From the NCBI GenBank assembly GCA_903929885.1, contig CAIYWI010000142.1, forward strand, positions 1 through 55,555: a DNA stretch of 55,555 bases, given 5' to 3'. Position numbers and translations under genes: made by a program. Positions 30,857 through 40,099 of this stretch are shown in pieces. Below the pieces are notes generated by a model that ran no database searches, had not been told where the DNA came from, and saw only the letters and a program-made list of their open reading frames with translations. Numbering within the stretch: the stretch's first letter is position 1; every line of letters starts with the position of its first letter. The stretch is from an uncultured Phycisphaerales bacterium. GTDB taxonomy: Bacteria > Planctomycetota > Phycisphaerae > Phycisphaerales > UBA1924.

Positions 30857-32494
30857 ATGCAGCCCAACTCAGACGACAATCCCGTCGACACCACCCCGCC
30901 CCCGACCCGGGCCATCGGCGCCAGCGTCGGCGCGGGCATGACCTGGCTCACCCTCGCGACGCTCTTCGCGCGGCTCACCACGTTCCTCTCCCAGTGGGTC
31001 GTCGGCCTGGTCCTCAGCGCCCGCGAGTTCGGCCTCTATTCCACCGCCATCGCCATCTCGGGGTTCCTCACCGTCTGTCGCGACGCCGGCACCGGCTACA
31101 TCCTGATGCACCGTGGCCGCGACGCCTACGAGGACAACGCCGGCCAGGCATTCTGGATGGGCATCAGCTACAACGTCGTGATCCTCCTCGTCACGGTCGC
31201 TCTCGCGGGCCCGCTCGCCACGTTCTACAAGGCCGAGGAACTCTCGTGGCTGCTGATCATCCTCGCCGCCGCGCTGCTGCCCAACTCGGTCTCCAGCGTC
31301 CTCTACTGCCGCCTGCGGCTCGACTTTCGCTTCAAGGCCGTCAGCGCCATCGCCACCGTGTCCGGCATCGCCCGCCAGGCGTCGCTCATCGCCTTCGTCA
31401 TGTCGGGGCTGGGTGTCAACAGCTTCGCGTGGTCGGCCGTCGTCTGTTGCCTCGTCGATGCCGCGTGCCTCTGGTGGCTGACGCGCGACGCCGTCTGGGT
31501 CCGGGCCCCTCGCATCGATCGCTGGGGTCAGTGGGCCGGCGCATCCTTCTGGCTCATGCTCGCCTCGCTCGCCAACTTCGGCATGGACTACGCCCCGTTC
31601 CTGGTGCTCGGACGCATCCTCGGCGGCGACAGCGAGATCATCGGGTACTACTCGTTCGCCTACCAGATCACCGCCCAGATCGGCGTGCTGCTGGCCTTCA
31701 ACTCCTCCGTGGTCCTCACCCCCGTGCTCCAACGCCTCGGCGCCGAGCCAGAACGCCAGGCCCAGGCCACCCTCCGCGCGCTCCGTTCGCTCATGATGGT
31801 CGGCAGCGTCGCCACCATGGGCCTCGCCAGCATCTTCGCGCCCCTCGAAAACCTCCTGTGGAGCGAGAAGTTCACTCCGTCCGTGCTGACGCTCGTCGTG
31901 CTGGGCCTCTTCTACCCGTGGCGAATCACCTACGGCGTGACCGCCAGCCTGCTCAACGCCAAGGGCGAGTTCAGCCGCCTCACTTGGCTCAGCATCGTCG
32001 AGTGCGTCGGACTCTTCGCCGTCTCCTTCGCCGCCGGCGTGGCCGCGCCCAGCCCCGTCGGCATCGCCCTGTGGACCGGCGGCTGGGTCATGCTCATCCG
32101 CATCGTGGCCACGCTCATGGTCTTCAGGCCGTTGGGAGCGTCCATCGCGTCGGTCCTCGCAGCCATGTTCCCCGCATGGCTCCTCTGCGTCGCCTCGTTG
32201 GGCATCACCCTCGCGCTCAGCCGCCAACTCGGCTTTGACGCCTTGGCCCAAGGCGTCATCCAACGGTTCCTGCCCGCCGGCGCCCCCCCGGGGCCACTGG
32301 AAAGCCGGCTGACCGACCTCCTCCGCATCGCCATCCACGGCTCGCTCTGCGCGGGACTCATGTTCACCCTCTTCCGGGTCCTGCTCCGCGATCACCTCCT
32401 CGATCTCCTCACGGTCGCCCCCGTTCGCCTCCGTCCGCTCCTCGCCCGCGTGCTGCTGCTCACCCCCCAGCCGCCCGCCCACGATCAGCGGTGA
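30857..32494 (+). CDS. oligosaccharide flippase (Wzx/polysaccharide transporter family)
   Basis: This 545-aa polytopic membrane protein belongs to the MOP superfamily, polysaccharide transport (PST/Wzx) branch. It would flip lipid-linked oligosaccharides to the outer face of the inner membrane. About 12-14 hydrophobic helices are visible. The start SVGAGMTWLTLATLFARLTT and then LVLSAREFGLYSTAIAISGF and RDAGTGYILM match the conserved N-terminal helices, and SGIARQASLIAF the central ones. The stop overlaps the next gene's GTG (GTGA). The glycosyltransferase cluster about 4-11 kb downstream fits a surface polysaccharide role. Confidence 0.87.
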   Translation: MQPNSDDNPVDTTPPPTRAIGASVGAGMTWLTLATLFARLTTFLSQWVVGLVLSAREFGLYSTAIAISGFLTVCRDAGTGYILMHRGRDAYEDNAGQAFWMGISYNVVILLVTVALAGPLATFYKAEELSWLLIILAAALLPNSVSSVLYCRLRLDFRFKAVSAIATVSGIARQASLIAFVMSGLGVNSFAWSAVVCCLVDAACLWWLTRDAVWVRAPRIDRWGQWAGASFWLMLASLANFGMDYAPFLVLGRILGGDSEIIGYYSFAYQITAQIGVLLAFNSSVVLTPVLQRLGAEPERQAQATLRALRSLMMVGSVATMGLASIFAPLENLLWSEKFTPSVLTLVVLGLFYPWRITYGVTASLLNAKGEFSRLTWLSIVECVGLFAVSFAAGVAAPSPVGIALWTGGWVMLIRIVATLMVFRPLGASIASVLAAMFPAWLLCVASLGITLALSRQLGFDALAQGVIQRFLPAGAPPGPLESRLTDLLRIAIHGSLCAGLMFTLFRVLLRDHLLDLLTVAPVRLRPLLARVLLLTPQPPAHDQR

Positions 32495-33606
32495 ACAATC
32501 CGGCCGCATCCATGATCCAGCGGCTGCTCCGAATCCTGCTCTGGTCCGCCCACGCCCTCGCCGCCGTGGCCACCCTCCTGTGGGCCATCGGCCGCCTCGC
32601 CAACGACCGCTGGCACGCCACGCAGTACCTCTTCTGGATCCCGACCCCGGGCATGGTCCTCCTGCTGGCCCTGCTGGTGCTCCTCGTCGCCGCCCTCTCT
32701 CCGTTCGTCGTCGCTCCCGGCCGTCTTCGTCACGCTCGCACCGGCCTCTTCGCCTCCCTCGTCGGCGTCTCCATCGTCTTCGCCGGCGAATGCAACCTTG
32801 AACGCCTCGTGCTCAGGCCGTCGCCCGTCGATCCCACCCAACCCTCCCTTCGCCTCTTGGTCTGGAACCCCGCCGTCGATCGCATGGACGACTTCGCGCC
32901 ACGCGTCGCCTCGCAAGACCCCCAACTCATCGCCATCGCCAATCGCCCCGGACGCACCGATTGGCCCGCGCTCCAGGATCAAGTCGGCGGCAGCCGCGCC
33001 ATCGCCCGCTTCGCCCACCTTTCCCTCGTCAGTCGCCATCGCATCATCCGCTGGGGCGGCGCCGCCCTGGGCATCGAGGGCGCTCGCAAACGCACCCACC
33101 TCTGGCACGGCGGCGGCGAAGTCTCCCAGGACAAGGGCGAGGCCCTCTTCGTCGAACTCGACACCCGCGCCGTCTTCGGCCGCACGCTCGTCGTCTGGAT
33201 CCTCGACCTTCCCTCCGACCCCGAACTCTCCCGCGACGCCAACGTCGCCACCGCCGCCGCCACCATCGCCGCCTTCTCCGGTCGTTCGTACACCCGCAAT
33301 CCGATGGGCCTCGACGTCGAGGACGATCCCGCCGTCACTCCAAGAGGATTCCCGCCCGCCGACCTCATCGTCGGCGACTTCAACACGCCCCGCGGTTCGG
33401 CCAGCATCCGTCGCCTCACCGGCGATCTTCGTCACGCCTACGACATCGCCGGCGTCGGCTGGGCCACCACCTGGCCCCGCACGTTCCCGCTCATCGCCAT
33501 CGATCACGCCTTCGTCGCCCCTTGGCTCGACGTCCGTCGCTACGCGACGATCGATCTCGGTGCAGGCGGCCACCTCGCGCAGGTCGTCGACCTCGCGCCC
33601 CGCTGA
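32491..33606 (+). CDS. membrane-anchored EEP-fold protein, degenerate active site
   Basis: This 371-aa protein has two to three hydrophobic helices (about residues 12-34, 53-72 and 86-100) and then an endonuclease/exonuclease/phosphatase fold domain. The EEP parts that can be read are LRLLVWNPA (Asn126), VGDFNTPRGS (Asp296, Asn298) and a late LIAIDHAF (His339). The catalytic metal-binding Glu normally found as LQE is missing: that strand reads LIAIANRPG. The middle catalytic His region reads WILDLPSDPEL, also without His. It starts with GTG overlapping the flippase stop. It may have lost nuclease/phosphatase activity; the role is unknown. Confidence 0.75.
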   Translation: MNNPAASMIQRLLRILLWSAHALAAVATLLWAIGRLANDRWHATQYLFWIPTPGMVLLLALLVLLVAALSPFVVAPGRLRHARTGLFASLVGVSIVFAGECNLERLVLRPSPVDPTQPSLRLLVWNPAVDRMDDFAPRVASQDPQLIAIANRPGRTDWPALQDQVGGSRAIARFAHLSLVSRHRIIRWGGAALGIEGARKRTHLWHGGGEVSQDKGEALFVELDTRAVFGRTLVVWILDLPSDPELSRDANVATAAATIAAFSGRSYTRNPMGLDVEDDPAVTPRGFPPADLIVGDFNTPRGSASIRRLTGDLRHAYDIAGVGWATTWPRTFPLIAIDHAFVAPWLDVRRYATIDLGAGGHLAQVVDLAPR

Positions 33607-33618
33607 CGCATCGTCGAC

Positions 33619-35394
33619 TCACCTCGCGGCGGGCCGCAGCATCCGCACCACCACCAGCGTGCTGTCGTCCGCCCGCGGCGCCAGGCCGCAGAACTGACGC
33701 ACCTCCCACAGGATCCGCTCGACCACCTCCGCCGCCGTCGACCCGGGCTTGTCCGCCAGGGCGCGAAGCACCGCGGCTCGAAGCCGCTTCTTGCCGAACT
33801 TCTCGCCCGCGAAGTTCACCGAATCCGTGATCCCGTCCGTGTACGCCACCAGCACGTCGTCGGGCTTGAGGTCGAACACCGCTCGCTGATACCGCTGCGA
33901 CGGATCGACGCCCACCACCATGCCGCCCACCGACAGTTCATCCATGTCCGCGGCGGTGGGGGGCCGGTGCGAGGGCACCCGCACCACCAGCGGCGGCTCG
34001 TGCCCCGCCGAGCAGTACGTCAGGCGACCCTTCGCCGGATCGATCACCCCGTACCACAGACTCGCGAACTCGAAGTCCCGCGTGTCCTTGCACAAGGCCA
34101 CGTTCACCCGCGACACCACCTCGTCCAGGTCGTACACCTGCTGCGAATGAGCCCGCAGGCTCGCTCGCACCGAACTCATCAGCAGCGCGGCGGCGATGCC
34201 CTTGCCCACCACGTCCCCGATCACCACCCCCAGGTGCCCCGACAGGTCCATGAAGTCGTAGAAGTCGCCGCCCAGTTCGAAGCTCGGCACGTACCTCGCC
34301 GACACGTCCACCGAACGGATCGAAGGCACGCCGCGAGGGAGCATCCGCCGTTGCACGTCGCTTGCCAGTTGCAACTGCCGCTGCACCCGCTGCTCTTCCT
34401 GCTCGAACTTCAGCAGCCTCGCCTGCTCGAGCGCGGTCGACGCCTGGGCCACCAGCGACGCCAGCATCCGGCGATCCGACTCGTCGAACGTCCGAGGCGA
34501 CCGCGAATAGAGCCGCACCACGCCCAGCGGCCGGTTCTTGAACACCAGCCCCGCGTGGATCGCCGCCCCCAGCCCCTCGCCCTGCGCCTTGTCGCCGATC
34601 AGGATCCGGTCGTCGCGAGCGATGTCCTCGCTCACCACGATCTGCCCCGCCATCGCGAGCCGATCGAACTCCCGGTTCTTCGACAATGGCATCGGGTACT
34701 CGAGCCACTCGCGGCTGAGGTGCCGGCTCGCCCGCACCACCAGATCCTCCTCGTTCTCGCTCAGCACCCCGTCCGCATCCTCCTTGAGCAGGTACACCGC
34801 GCCCGCGTCAAGCCCCAGCACCTCCAGGGCCGACTCCAACGCGACCTCGAGCACCCGCTCCGGGCCCGCCGCCCGCACCAGCAGCGAACTCATCCTCGAC
34901 AGGGCGGCCAGTTCCTTCATCCTCGTGCGAAGTTCCGACTCGTGCTGGCACAACTCTCCCGCCGTGCCCGCCAGCAGGCGCAGTGCCGTCTCCAGCCGCC
35001 GTCGCGCGTCGTCCGCCAGCGACGGTTCCTGCCCGCCGACCACGAACATGCCGATCGGCGATCCGGGCTGCTCCGCGAGCGTCAGCGGAATCGACAACTC
35101 GCCCCTCGTGGGCGTGGCCTCCTGCAACACCCACGTCGGCGAGCCGTCCGGCTTCTGCGTCCGCACCACGCGGCGTCCCGACGCGTCGCGCAACTCCACC
35201 GTCACGCCTGTCAGTTCCGTCAACTCCGCGCACAAGGCGGCCAACGAACCGTCCGTCAGGAAGTCCGTGATCGACACCGGGCCGGCCGCGGGTCGCGTCG
35301 ATGCCGGCATGACGCTCGAAACCGAGGAGCCGCTCGAGACCGGCGAGATGGTGGCGGGGCTTGGCGTCGCTCGCGAAGTGGTGTCGTTGGGCAT
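33619..35394 (-). CDS. PP2C/SpoIIE-type phosphatase with PocR-like and GAF sensors
   Basis: This 591-aa cytosolic protein has a Ser/Thr-rich N-terminus and then a PocR-like sensory region (about 40-160: ITDFLTDGSLAALCAEL and VELRDASGRRV). A GAF domain follows (about 175-320), with a coiled linker (ALEQARLLKFEQEEQRVQRQ) and a C-terminal PP2C phosphatase (about 355-585). Metal motifs are intact: LGGDFYDFM, VVIGDVVGKGIAAALLM, VAYTDGITDSVN and ADDSTLVVV. It dephosphorylates presumably an anti-sigma factor antagonist or similar. The gene is 9 nt after the TPR-like gene in the same direction, so they form an operon. It converges with the EEP-fold gene, 12 nt apart. Confidence 0.87.
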   Translation of the reverse strand: MPNDTTSRATPSPATISPVSSGSSVSSVMPASTRPAAGPVSITDFLTDGSLAALCAELTELTGVTVELRDASGRRVVRTQKPDGSPTWVLQEATPTRGELSIPLTLAEQPGSPIGMFVVGGQEPSLADDARRRLETALRLLAGTAGELCQHESELRTRMKELAALSRMSSLLVRAAGPERVLEVALESALEVLGLDAGAVYLLKEDADGVLSENEEDLVVRASRHLSREWLEYPMPLSKNREFDRLAMAGQIVVSEDIARDDRILIGDKAQGEGLGAAIHAGLVFKNRPLGVVRLYSRSPRTFDESDRRMLASLVAQASTALEQARLLKFEQEEQRVQRQLQLASDVQRRMLPRGVPSIRSVDVSARYVPSFELGGDFYDFMDLSGHLGVVIGDVVGKGIAAALLMSSVRASLRAHSQQVYDLDEVVSRVNVALCKDTRDFEFASLWYGVIDPAKGRLTYCSAGHEPPLVVRVPSHRPPTAADMDELSVGGMVVGVDPSQRYQRAVFDLKPDDVLVAYTDGITDSVNFAGEKFGKKRLRAAVLRALADKPGSTAAEVVERILWEVRQFCGLAPRADDSTLVVVRMLRPAAR

Positions 35395-35403
35395 CGTCGG
35401 CGC

Positions 35404-37104
35404 TCAGTGCGTCTTCCAGACGCCCTTGATCAGTTCCAGCATCGCGGCGTTCGGTCCGCTCGCCGCGCCGGATGCATCAAGCGCCGCGAATCCCTCGTCG
35501 ATCACCCCCTGCTCGCCCACCTGGAACCCCACATACGCCAGCAGGAACCCCGCCTCCTCGGGCACCGGTGACTTCTCCGCCTTCGCCCTCGCGATGCGAT
35601 CGCGAAGCACCTCCGCCACGTTCGTCAGCCGCTCCTTCGAAGGAATCGTCTCGCCCGTGTAGCGAATGCCGGTCATCTCCGGGTGACGCTCCAGCAGTTC
35701 GTGCAGGTTCACCGCCGCCGACAGGAACAACGCGGCTCCCAACTGCGAGTTGATCCTCGCCGCCGACGCCATCGGGTCGCCCGGCGACAAGGCCAGGCAC
35801 CTCGCGAACTGCTCCTCGGCGTCGAAGTAACGACCTTGCGCCAAGGCCGCCGCCCCTTCGGTCATGTACCGCGAATACAGGTCCTTCTCCACCGTCGAGA
35901 GCGTGTACGAACCCACCTCGCCTCCGCCCTTGCGGATCATCGCCAGTGTCGCCGCGTCGAATCGGGGCGACTCGGGCTCGCTCTTGACCTCCGTCCCCGT
36001 GCCCGAGGCCATTCCCTTCGCACGATCCTCCTTGGTCATCGGCTTGCGGAGCGTCCGCGGCGCGCGAAGCTGCTCGCGAAGCTCGGAGATCTTCCCTTGC
36101 CATGCAGGCTCCTGCCCCGAACCCGCGGCCTCGCCCTGCTTGGCGCCTTCCTTCAGCGGCTCAAGACCGGGCGACCGCTGCGGCTCGGTGCCCGGCGAGG
36201 GTTCCTGTGCCGGCTCCCTGCCCGACTCCGTTCCCGTCTGCTTCGGAGCCACCATCCCGAGCTTGCCGGCTTCCTGATCCATCCGCTCCAGCAACTCGGC
36301 ATACGAAGTTCGCACTTCCTTGTTCAGTCGCTGCTGGTCCTCGATCTCCTGCGCGGGCTGGTTCAGCCGCTGCGCGCCCGTCGGCTTGGCCAGCGATCCC
36401 GGCGGCTGCTCGTTCGCCTGCTTCGCCGGCGTCACCCGGAAGCCCAGCAGACTCGAGGCCGTCATCCATTCCCGTTCCCCGCGCACGCCGGTCCGCTCGC
36501 CCACCAGCGTCGGGTTCAGGCTGTCAAGCGAGTTGAACGTCGAGGTCGAACGGAGCGTCCCCAGCTTGGGCGCCAGTCGCTCCCACCCCTCGCCGATCCC
36601 CGAGAATGAATCCGTCGACACCCGCCGCGGCTGGCGAAGCATCGTCCCCGCCGGCTCCAGCTTCGACGCCCCGGTCGTCCCTCCCAGCCGCGACATCGTG
36701 CCCGTCTCGAGACCGCCGTTGAACTGATTGGCCGTCGAATAGGAATACTGATACTGCAGCGAGCTCGTCCCCCGAAAGCCGATGCCCGCCGCGCCCGCGC
36801 CCACCGAGTCGCGACGAAAGCTGAACAGGTCGTCCGAACCCAAGGCCCCGCGGAACTCGTCCGCCGACTTGTACCCCACGTCGCCGCGGAACGAACGTCC
36901 GCCGGTGGCGTTGCCCGTCACCAAGTCGTTGCGCATCCGAACCTCGGCCATGAAGTCGGCCCGAGGGGCGTTGCCCCGCTTGATCGTCGACAGGTCCGCC
37001 TCCAGCCCGCGACCCGTGCCCAGCGCGGTCTGCCCCGCCGCCAAGCCCGCAGCCGCCGCCAGCATCAGACCCGCCACGCCCGCCTTCATCGACCTGTTCG
37101 TCAT
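35404..37104 (-). CDS. secreted protein with TPR-like C-terminus, function unknown
   Basis: This 566-aa protein has a signal peptide (VAGLMLAAAAGLAAGQ). A low-complexity region of about 200 aa rich in Gly, Ser, Arg and Phe follows, with FRGDVGYKSADEFRG and RGTSSLQYQYSYST. The central part (about 250-330) is helical and Glu/Gln/Pro-rich. The C-terminal half ends in TPR-like helices (YMTEGAAALAQGRYFDAEEQ, then FARCLALSPGDPMASAARIN). I do not recognise the family. ATG at 37104 is preceded by GAGGA 8 nt upstream. It lies between GT2 and the PP2C phosphatase on the same strand. Confidence 0.75.
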   Translation of the reverse strand: MTNRSMKAGVAGLMLAAAAGLAAGQTALGTGRGLEADLSTIKRGNAPRADFMAEVRMRNDLVTGNATGGRSFRGDVGYKSADEFRGALGSDDLFSFRRDSVGAGAAGIGFRGTSSLQYQYSYSTANQFNGGLETGTMSRLGGTTGASKLEPAGTMLRQPRRVSTDSFSGIGEGWERLAPKLGTLRSTSTFNSLDSLNPTLVGERTGVRGEREWMTASSLLGFRVTPAKQANEQPPGSLAKPTGAQRLNQPAQEIEDQQRLNKEVRTSYAELLERMDQEAGKLGMVAPKQTGTESGREPAQEPSPGTEPQRSPGLEPLKEGAKQGEAAGSGQEPAWQGKISELREQLRAPRTLRKPMTKEDRAKGMASGTGTEVKSEPESPRFDAATLAMIRKGGGEVGSYTLSTVEKDLYSRYMTEGAAALAQGRYFDAEEQFARCLALSPGDPMASAARINSQLGAALFLSAAVNLHELLERHPEMTGIRYTGETIPSKERLTNVAEVLRDRIARAKAEKSPVPEEAGFLLAYVGFQVGEQGVIDEGFAALDASGAASGPNAAMLELIKGVWKTH

Positions 37105-37147
37105 GGCTTGATTCCTCGTGAACCACCCGTCCGTTGCACTCCCGCGC

Positions 37148-37167
37148 CCCTCGTTCATACGCGAGGG
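37148..37167 (-). terminator. hairpin between GT2 and the TPR-like gene
   Basis: CCCTCG at 37148-37153 and CGAGGG at 37162-37167 form a perfect 6-bp stem with an 8-nt loop, 13 nt past the GT2 stop. It may terminate or attenuate the upstream transcript. No U-tract follows. Confidence 0.35.
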
Positions 37168-37179
37168 TAGGGGTTCCGT

Positions 37180-38289
37180 TCAACAACTCTTCGCCCGCGT
37201 CGCATCCGATCGAAAGGCGAACGCATGTCCGTCGATGCCGCGGGGAATCCAGCTTGGCAACACCCTCGGGCCCTCCGCAGCCCGCTCGACCAGGTCGAGC
37301 ATCGGCCCCGGCGACAGCGTGCCCGCCACCAGCGCGTCGGGCGATTCCTCCGGCGCCACCAGCACGCACCCCAACTCCTCGAGCGCCCGCTCGATCACCC
37401 AGTCGTTCTTCCCTCGCCCCGTCAACGCCACCCGCCGGAAGGGCGAGTGCGCCCACTGGTCGTGCAACGCCCGGCGACACGCGTCCATGCCGATGAATCG
37501 CTCCCACGTCCGCCGGTCCATCGGCCGACGCGACTGCGACCACAGCGTTCGCCGCAGTTCAAGCAGTCCTCTCGCGTACCCGCCCATCGCGCTCTCGCGA
37601 TTCGCGATGGCGCGGTACCGGCGAATCGTCATGCCCAGTTGCGAGCGACGCTCCGCCTCCGGCGCGTATCGCTGCATCACCCATCCGTTGTTCCGCACCA
37701 GCCGCTCCACGATCAGGCTCGCCCGCCGAGCCGTCGTCACCTTGCGATGCAGCACCGTGAAGGCGGGATCGAAGGCGATGCTCCATCCCGAGAGCATCAG
37801 CCTGGCCGCCAGGTCGTATTCCTCCGCGTAATACGAGAACGTCGCGTCATACCCGCCGGCTCGCAGGAAGGCCAGCCGCCGAATCGCGACGCCGCACCCC
37901 ACGAACACCTCCGGCAGTCCGCCCGCCTCGCGCCGCCCGTTCGGCAGCGTGATGTCCGCCATCACCGCCGCCACGTCCCCCGGCACGTGACGCAGCAGCC
38001 CGACGTGCCCGAGCGATCGCGGCGCCGAGTCGTCGTCGAGCATCACGAGCCAGTCGCCCGACGCCTCGTTCGCGCCGAGGTTCCTCGCCGCCGCCCCCAG
38101 ATTCGTCTCGCTCCGCACCACGCGAACGGGCAGCCCCGAGGCCGTCCGCGTCGGCGCGGTCGCCGGCGGATTCGACGCGTTGTCGACGACGATCACCTCC
38201 GCGTCGTGCGGGCCCAGGGCGCTCACCGCCTCGAGCGTGGCGCGAAGCTCCGAGGCTCGGTCCTTGGTCGGGATGATGTACGAGAGCAT
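37180..38289 (-). CDS. family 2 glycosyltransferase
   Basis: This 369-aa protein is a GT-A glycosyltransferase of family GT2. The start LSYIIPTKDRASELRATLEA is the nucleotide-binding strand, followed by AEVIVVDNAS and LGAAARNLGA. The metal-binding DxD is seen in MLDDDSAPRS. The CGVAIRRLAFLRAGGYD stretch is the acceptor-side motif, and FSYYAEEYDLAARL fits the catalytic Asp/Glu. A C-terminal region (about 235-369) is more variable. The sugar is unknown. It lies 21 nt after the HldE-like gene, same strand. Confidence 0.88.
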   Translation of the reverse strand: MLSYIIPTKDRASELRATLEAVSALGPHDAEVIVVDNASNPPATAPTRTASGLPVRVVRSETNLGAAARNLGANEASGDWLVMLDDDSAPRSLGHVGLLRHVPGDVAAVMADITLPNGRREAGGLPEVFVGCGVAIRRLAFLRAGGYDATFSYYAEEYDLAARLMLSGWSIAFDPAFTVLHRKVTTARRASLIVERLVRNNGWVMQRYAPEAERRSQLGMTIRRYRAIANRESAMGGYARGLLELRRTLWSQSRRPMDRRTWERFIGMDACRRALHDQWAHSPFRRVALTGRGKNDWVIERALEELGCVLVAPEESPDALVAGTLSPGPMLDLVERAAEGPRVLPSWIPRGIDGHAFAFRSDATRAKSC

Positions 38290-38310
38290 GTCGCGGGATT
38301 CCAGGTGGCG

Positions 38311-39966
38311 TCACGAGGCCTTCAGCAGCGTCCCGGCGTCCCTGGCTTCGATGAACGAGCCGCCTCCGGTATACGTCAGGTGCGACGACTGTGTGCGAGC
38401 GATCTGACGCCGAATGTCGGCTCCGCCCACCGGCAGATTCCCCAGCCGCTGCACCTGCACGGCCGCCGCCGCCGCGCCCAGGTACGCCGCCGCGATCATC
38501 GACCCGCCGCTCGACAAGGCGAGCGTCGCCGCCGCCAGGAGCGCATCCCCGCAGCCCAGCGGATCGATCGCCGCCGGCGCCAGCGCCGGAATGTGCTCTC
38601 CCGCCAGCCGCGTCGTCCAAGCCCCCTCCGTCGCCTCCGTGGACGACACGCCCGGCAGCGGCGAGAAGCCGATCAGCCCGTCCGCCCCCAGCGTCACGAT
38701 CGCGTGCCGCACCCGCAACTCGCGCATCATCCGCTCGGCCACCATCGGGAGCCCCTCGCCCTGCAACTGCATCGCGTCCCGCAACTCCTGCTCGCTCGGG
38801 CACAAGAGGTCCACGTCCGGCATCGAGCGAAGGTTCGAGTTCACCCCGCTCACGTCGCCAGAGAGCGTCCCGGCCAGCGGTCGCAGCGTGCGGCACAGCA
38901 TCGCCAGGCTCCGGGGCGTGAACAGCCCCAACCCGAAGTCGGTCACGATCGCCGCGTCGCACCCCCCGCCGGCCGCCTCCTTCGCGAGCGCCAGCAGCGA
39001 GTCCTGCTGCCACGCGTCGAGAACCAGCGGCCGGACCAGGTCCAGCTTCATCATCTTCTGCGAGCCCACGAGGAATCGCTGCTTCTCCGGCAGCGGCGTT
39101 CCCGTCGGCAAGGCCTTGAGCTCCACGCCCTCGGCCGCCAATCGCTCGCGCAACGCCCGCGTCTCGGCTCCGTCCGCGTCCGGCGTGGGCGTCACCAGCA
39201 CGGGCCTCGCGCCCAGCGCGGCGCAGTGTCTCGCCACGATCGCCGCGCCCCCGTCGTAGTGCCTGGCCTCCACCGGTCGCAGCGTCATCACCGGGCTCTC
39301 GCTCGCCACCCGGGGCGGCGCGCACAGGATGTACGTGTCGACGATGCTCTCGCCGACCACCACCACCCGCTTGTTCCGAAACGTCGACAGCAGCGAGAAA
39401 AGCTCGCCCCCCTCCAGCTCCGGCCGCTTCGCCAGTTGCGACAGCCGCTGGTGGTACGGATCCGCCGTGTGCTCGAGTGCGGCGATCAACGCCGTGCTCG
39501 AGAAGACCACGTCGCCCGACGAGAAGACCACCCGGCCCCCCGAACGCTCCACCGCCTCCCGCTCGGCCTTGAACCGCGGATCACCGTTCTCCTCGTATTC
39601 CTTGCCCTTGAGATACACGTCCGGCTCCACCTGCTCGAGCAACGCGAGCGCAGTGGGGGACGGATCGATGTACACGTAGTCCACGCAGTCGAGCGCGGCC
39701 AGACTCTCCGCCCGCAACTCCTCGGGAATCAGCGGCCGGCCCGTGCCCTTGTTGATCCCCCCGTCGCCCGTGATGCTCACCAGCAGCAGATCGCCCAGCG
39801 ACCTCGCCTGCCGCAAGTGTCGCAGGTGCCCCGGATGCACGATGTCGAAGCACCCGTGGCATTGCACCAGCCTCTGGCCCCCCGCACGCGCAGCGCGGCG
39901 GACCTCCAGAAGTTGCGGGAGCGTCAGGATCTTCGACAACGCGCTCGACGACATCGCCTCGATCAT
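38311..39966 (-). CDS. bifunctional nucleotidyltransferase-PfkB kinase (HldE-like, reversed order)
   Basis: This 551-aa protein carries two enzyme domains. The N-terminal one (about residues 1-165) is a cytidylyl/adenylyltransferase with CHGCFDIVHPGHLRHL (His44 and His47 of HxGH) and a later VFSSGDVVFSSTALI. The C-terminal one (about 205-551) is a PfkB sugar kinase with NKRVVVVGESIVD, YDGGAAIVARHCAALGA and IDPLGCGDALLA, where Cys replaces the second Gly/Ala of GAGD. E. coli HldE, which makes ADP-heptose, has the kinase first. A role in ADP-heptose or a similar activated sugar for surface glycans is inferred. The ATG at 39966 has a GGGAGGGGG ribosome site; ATG at 39954 is an alternative. Confidence 0.85.
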   Translation of the reverse strand: MIEAMSSSALSKILTLPQLLEVRRAARAGGQRLVQCHGCFDIVHPGHLRHLRQARSLGDLLLVSITGDGGINKGTGRPLIPEELRAESLAALDCVDYVYIDPSPTALALLEQVEPDVYLKGKEYEENGDPRFKAEREAVERSGGRVVFSSGDVVFSSTALIAALEHTADPYHQRLSQLAKRPELEGGELFSLLSTFRNKRVVVVGESIVDTYILCAPPRVASESPVMTLRPVEARHYDGGAAIVARHCAALGARPVLVTPTPDADGAETRALRERLAAEGVELKALPTGTPLPEKQRFLVGSQKMMKLDLVRPLVLDAWQQDSLLALAKEAAGGGCDAAIVTDFGLGLFTPRSLAMLCRTLRPLAGTLSGDVSGVNSNLRSMPDVDLLCPSEQELRDAMQLQGEGLPMVAERMMRELRVRHAIVTLGADGLIGFSPLPGVSSTEATEGAWTTRLAGEHIPALAPAAIDPLGCGDALLAAATLALSSGGSMIAAAYLGAAAAAVQVQRLGNLPVGGADIRRQIARTQSSHLTYTGGGSFIEARDAGTLLKAS

Positions 39967-40099
39967 CGGACCCCCTCCCGCAACCCTCCCCAAAACGCCG
40001 CACCCCCGCACCGGGGGTTCGGCCGCTTCCGTCCCTCGCGATGAGCTCCTCCCCCGTTCGTGGCATCCTCGATCTGGGGGCCGTCGCCCCGACCCGCCG

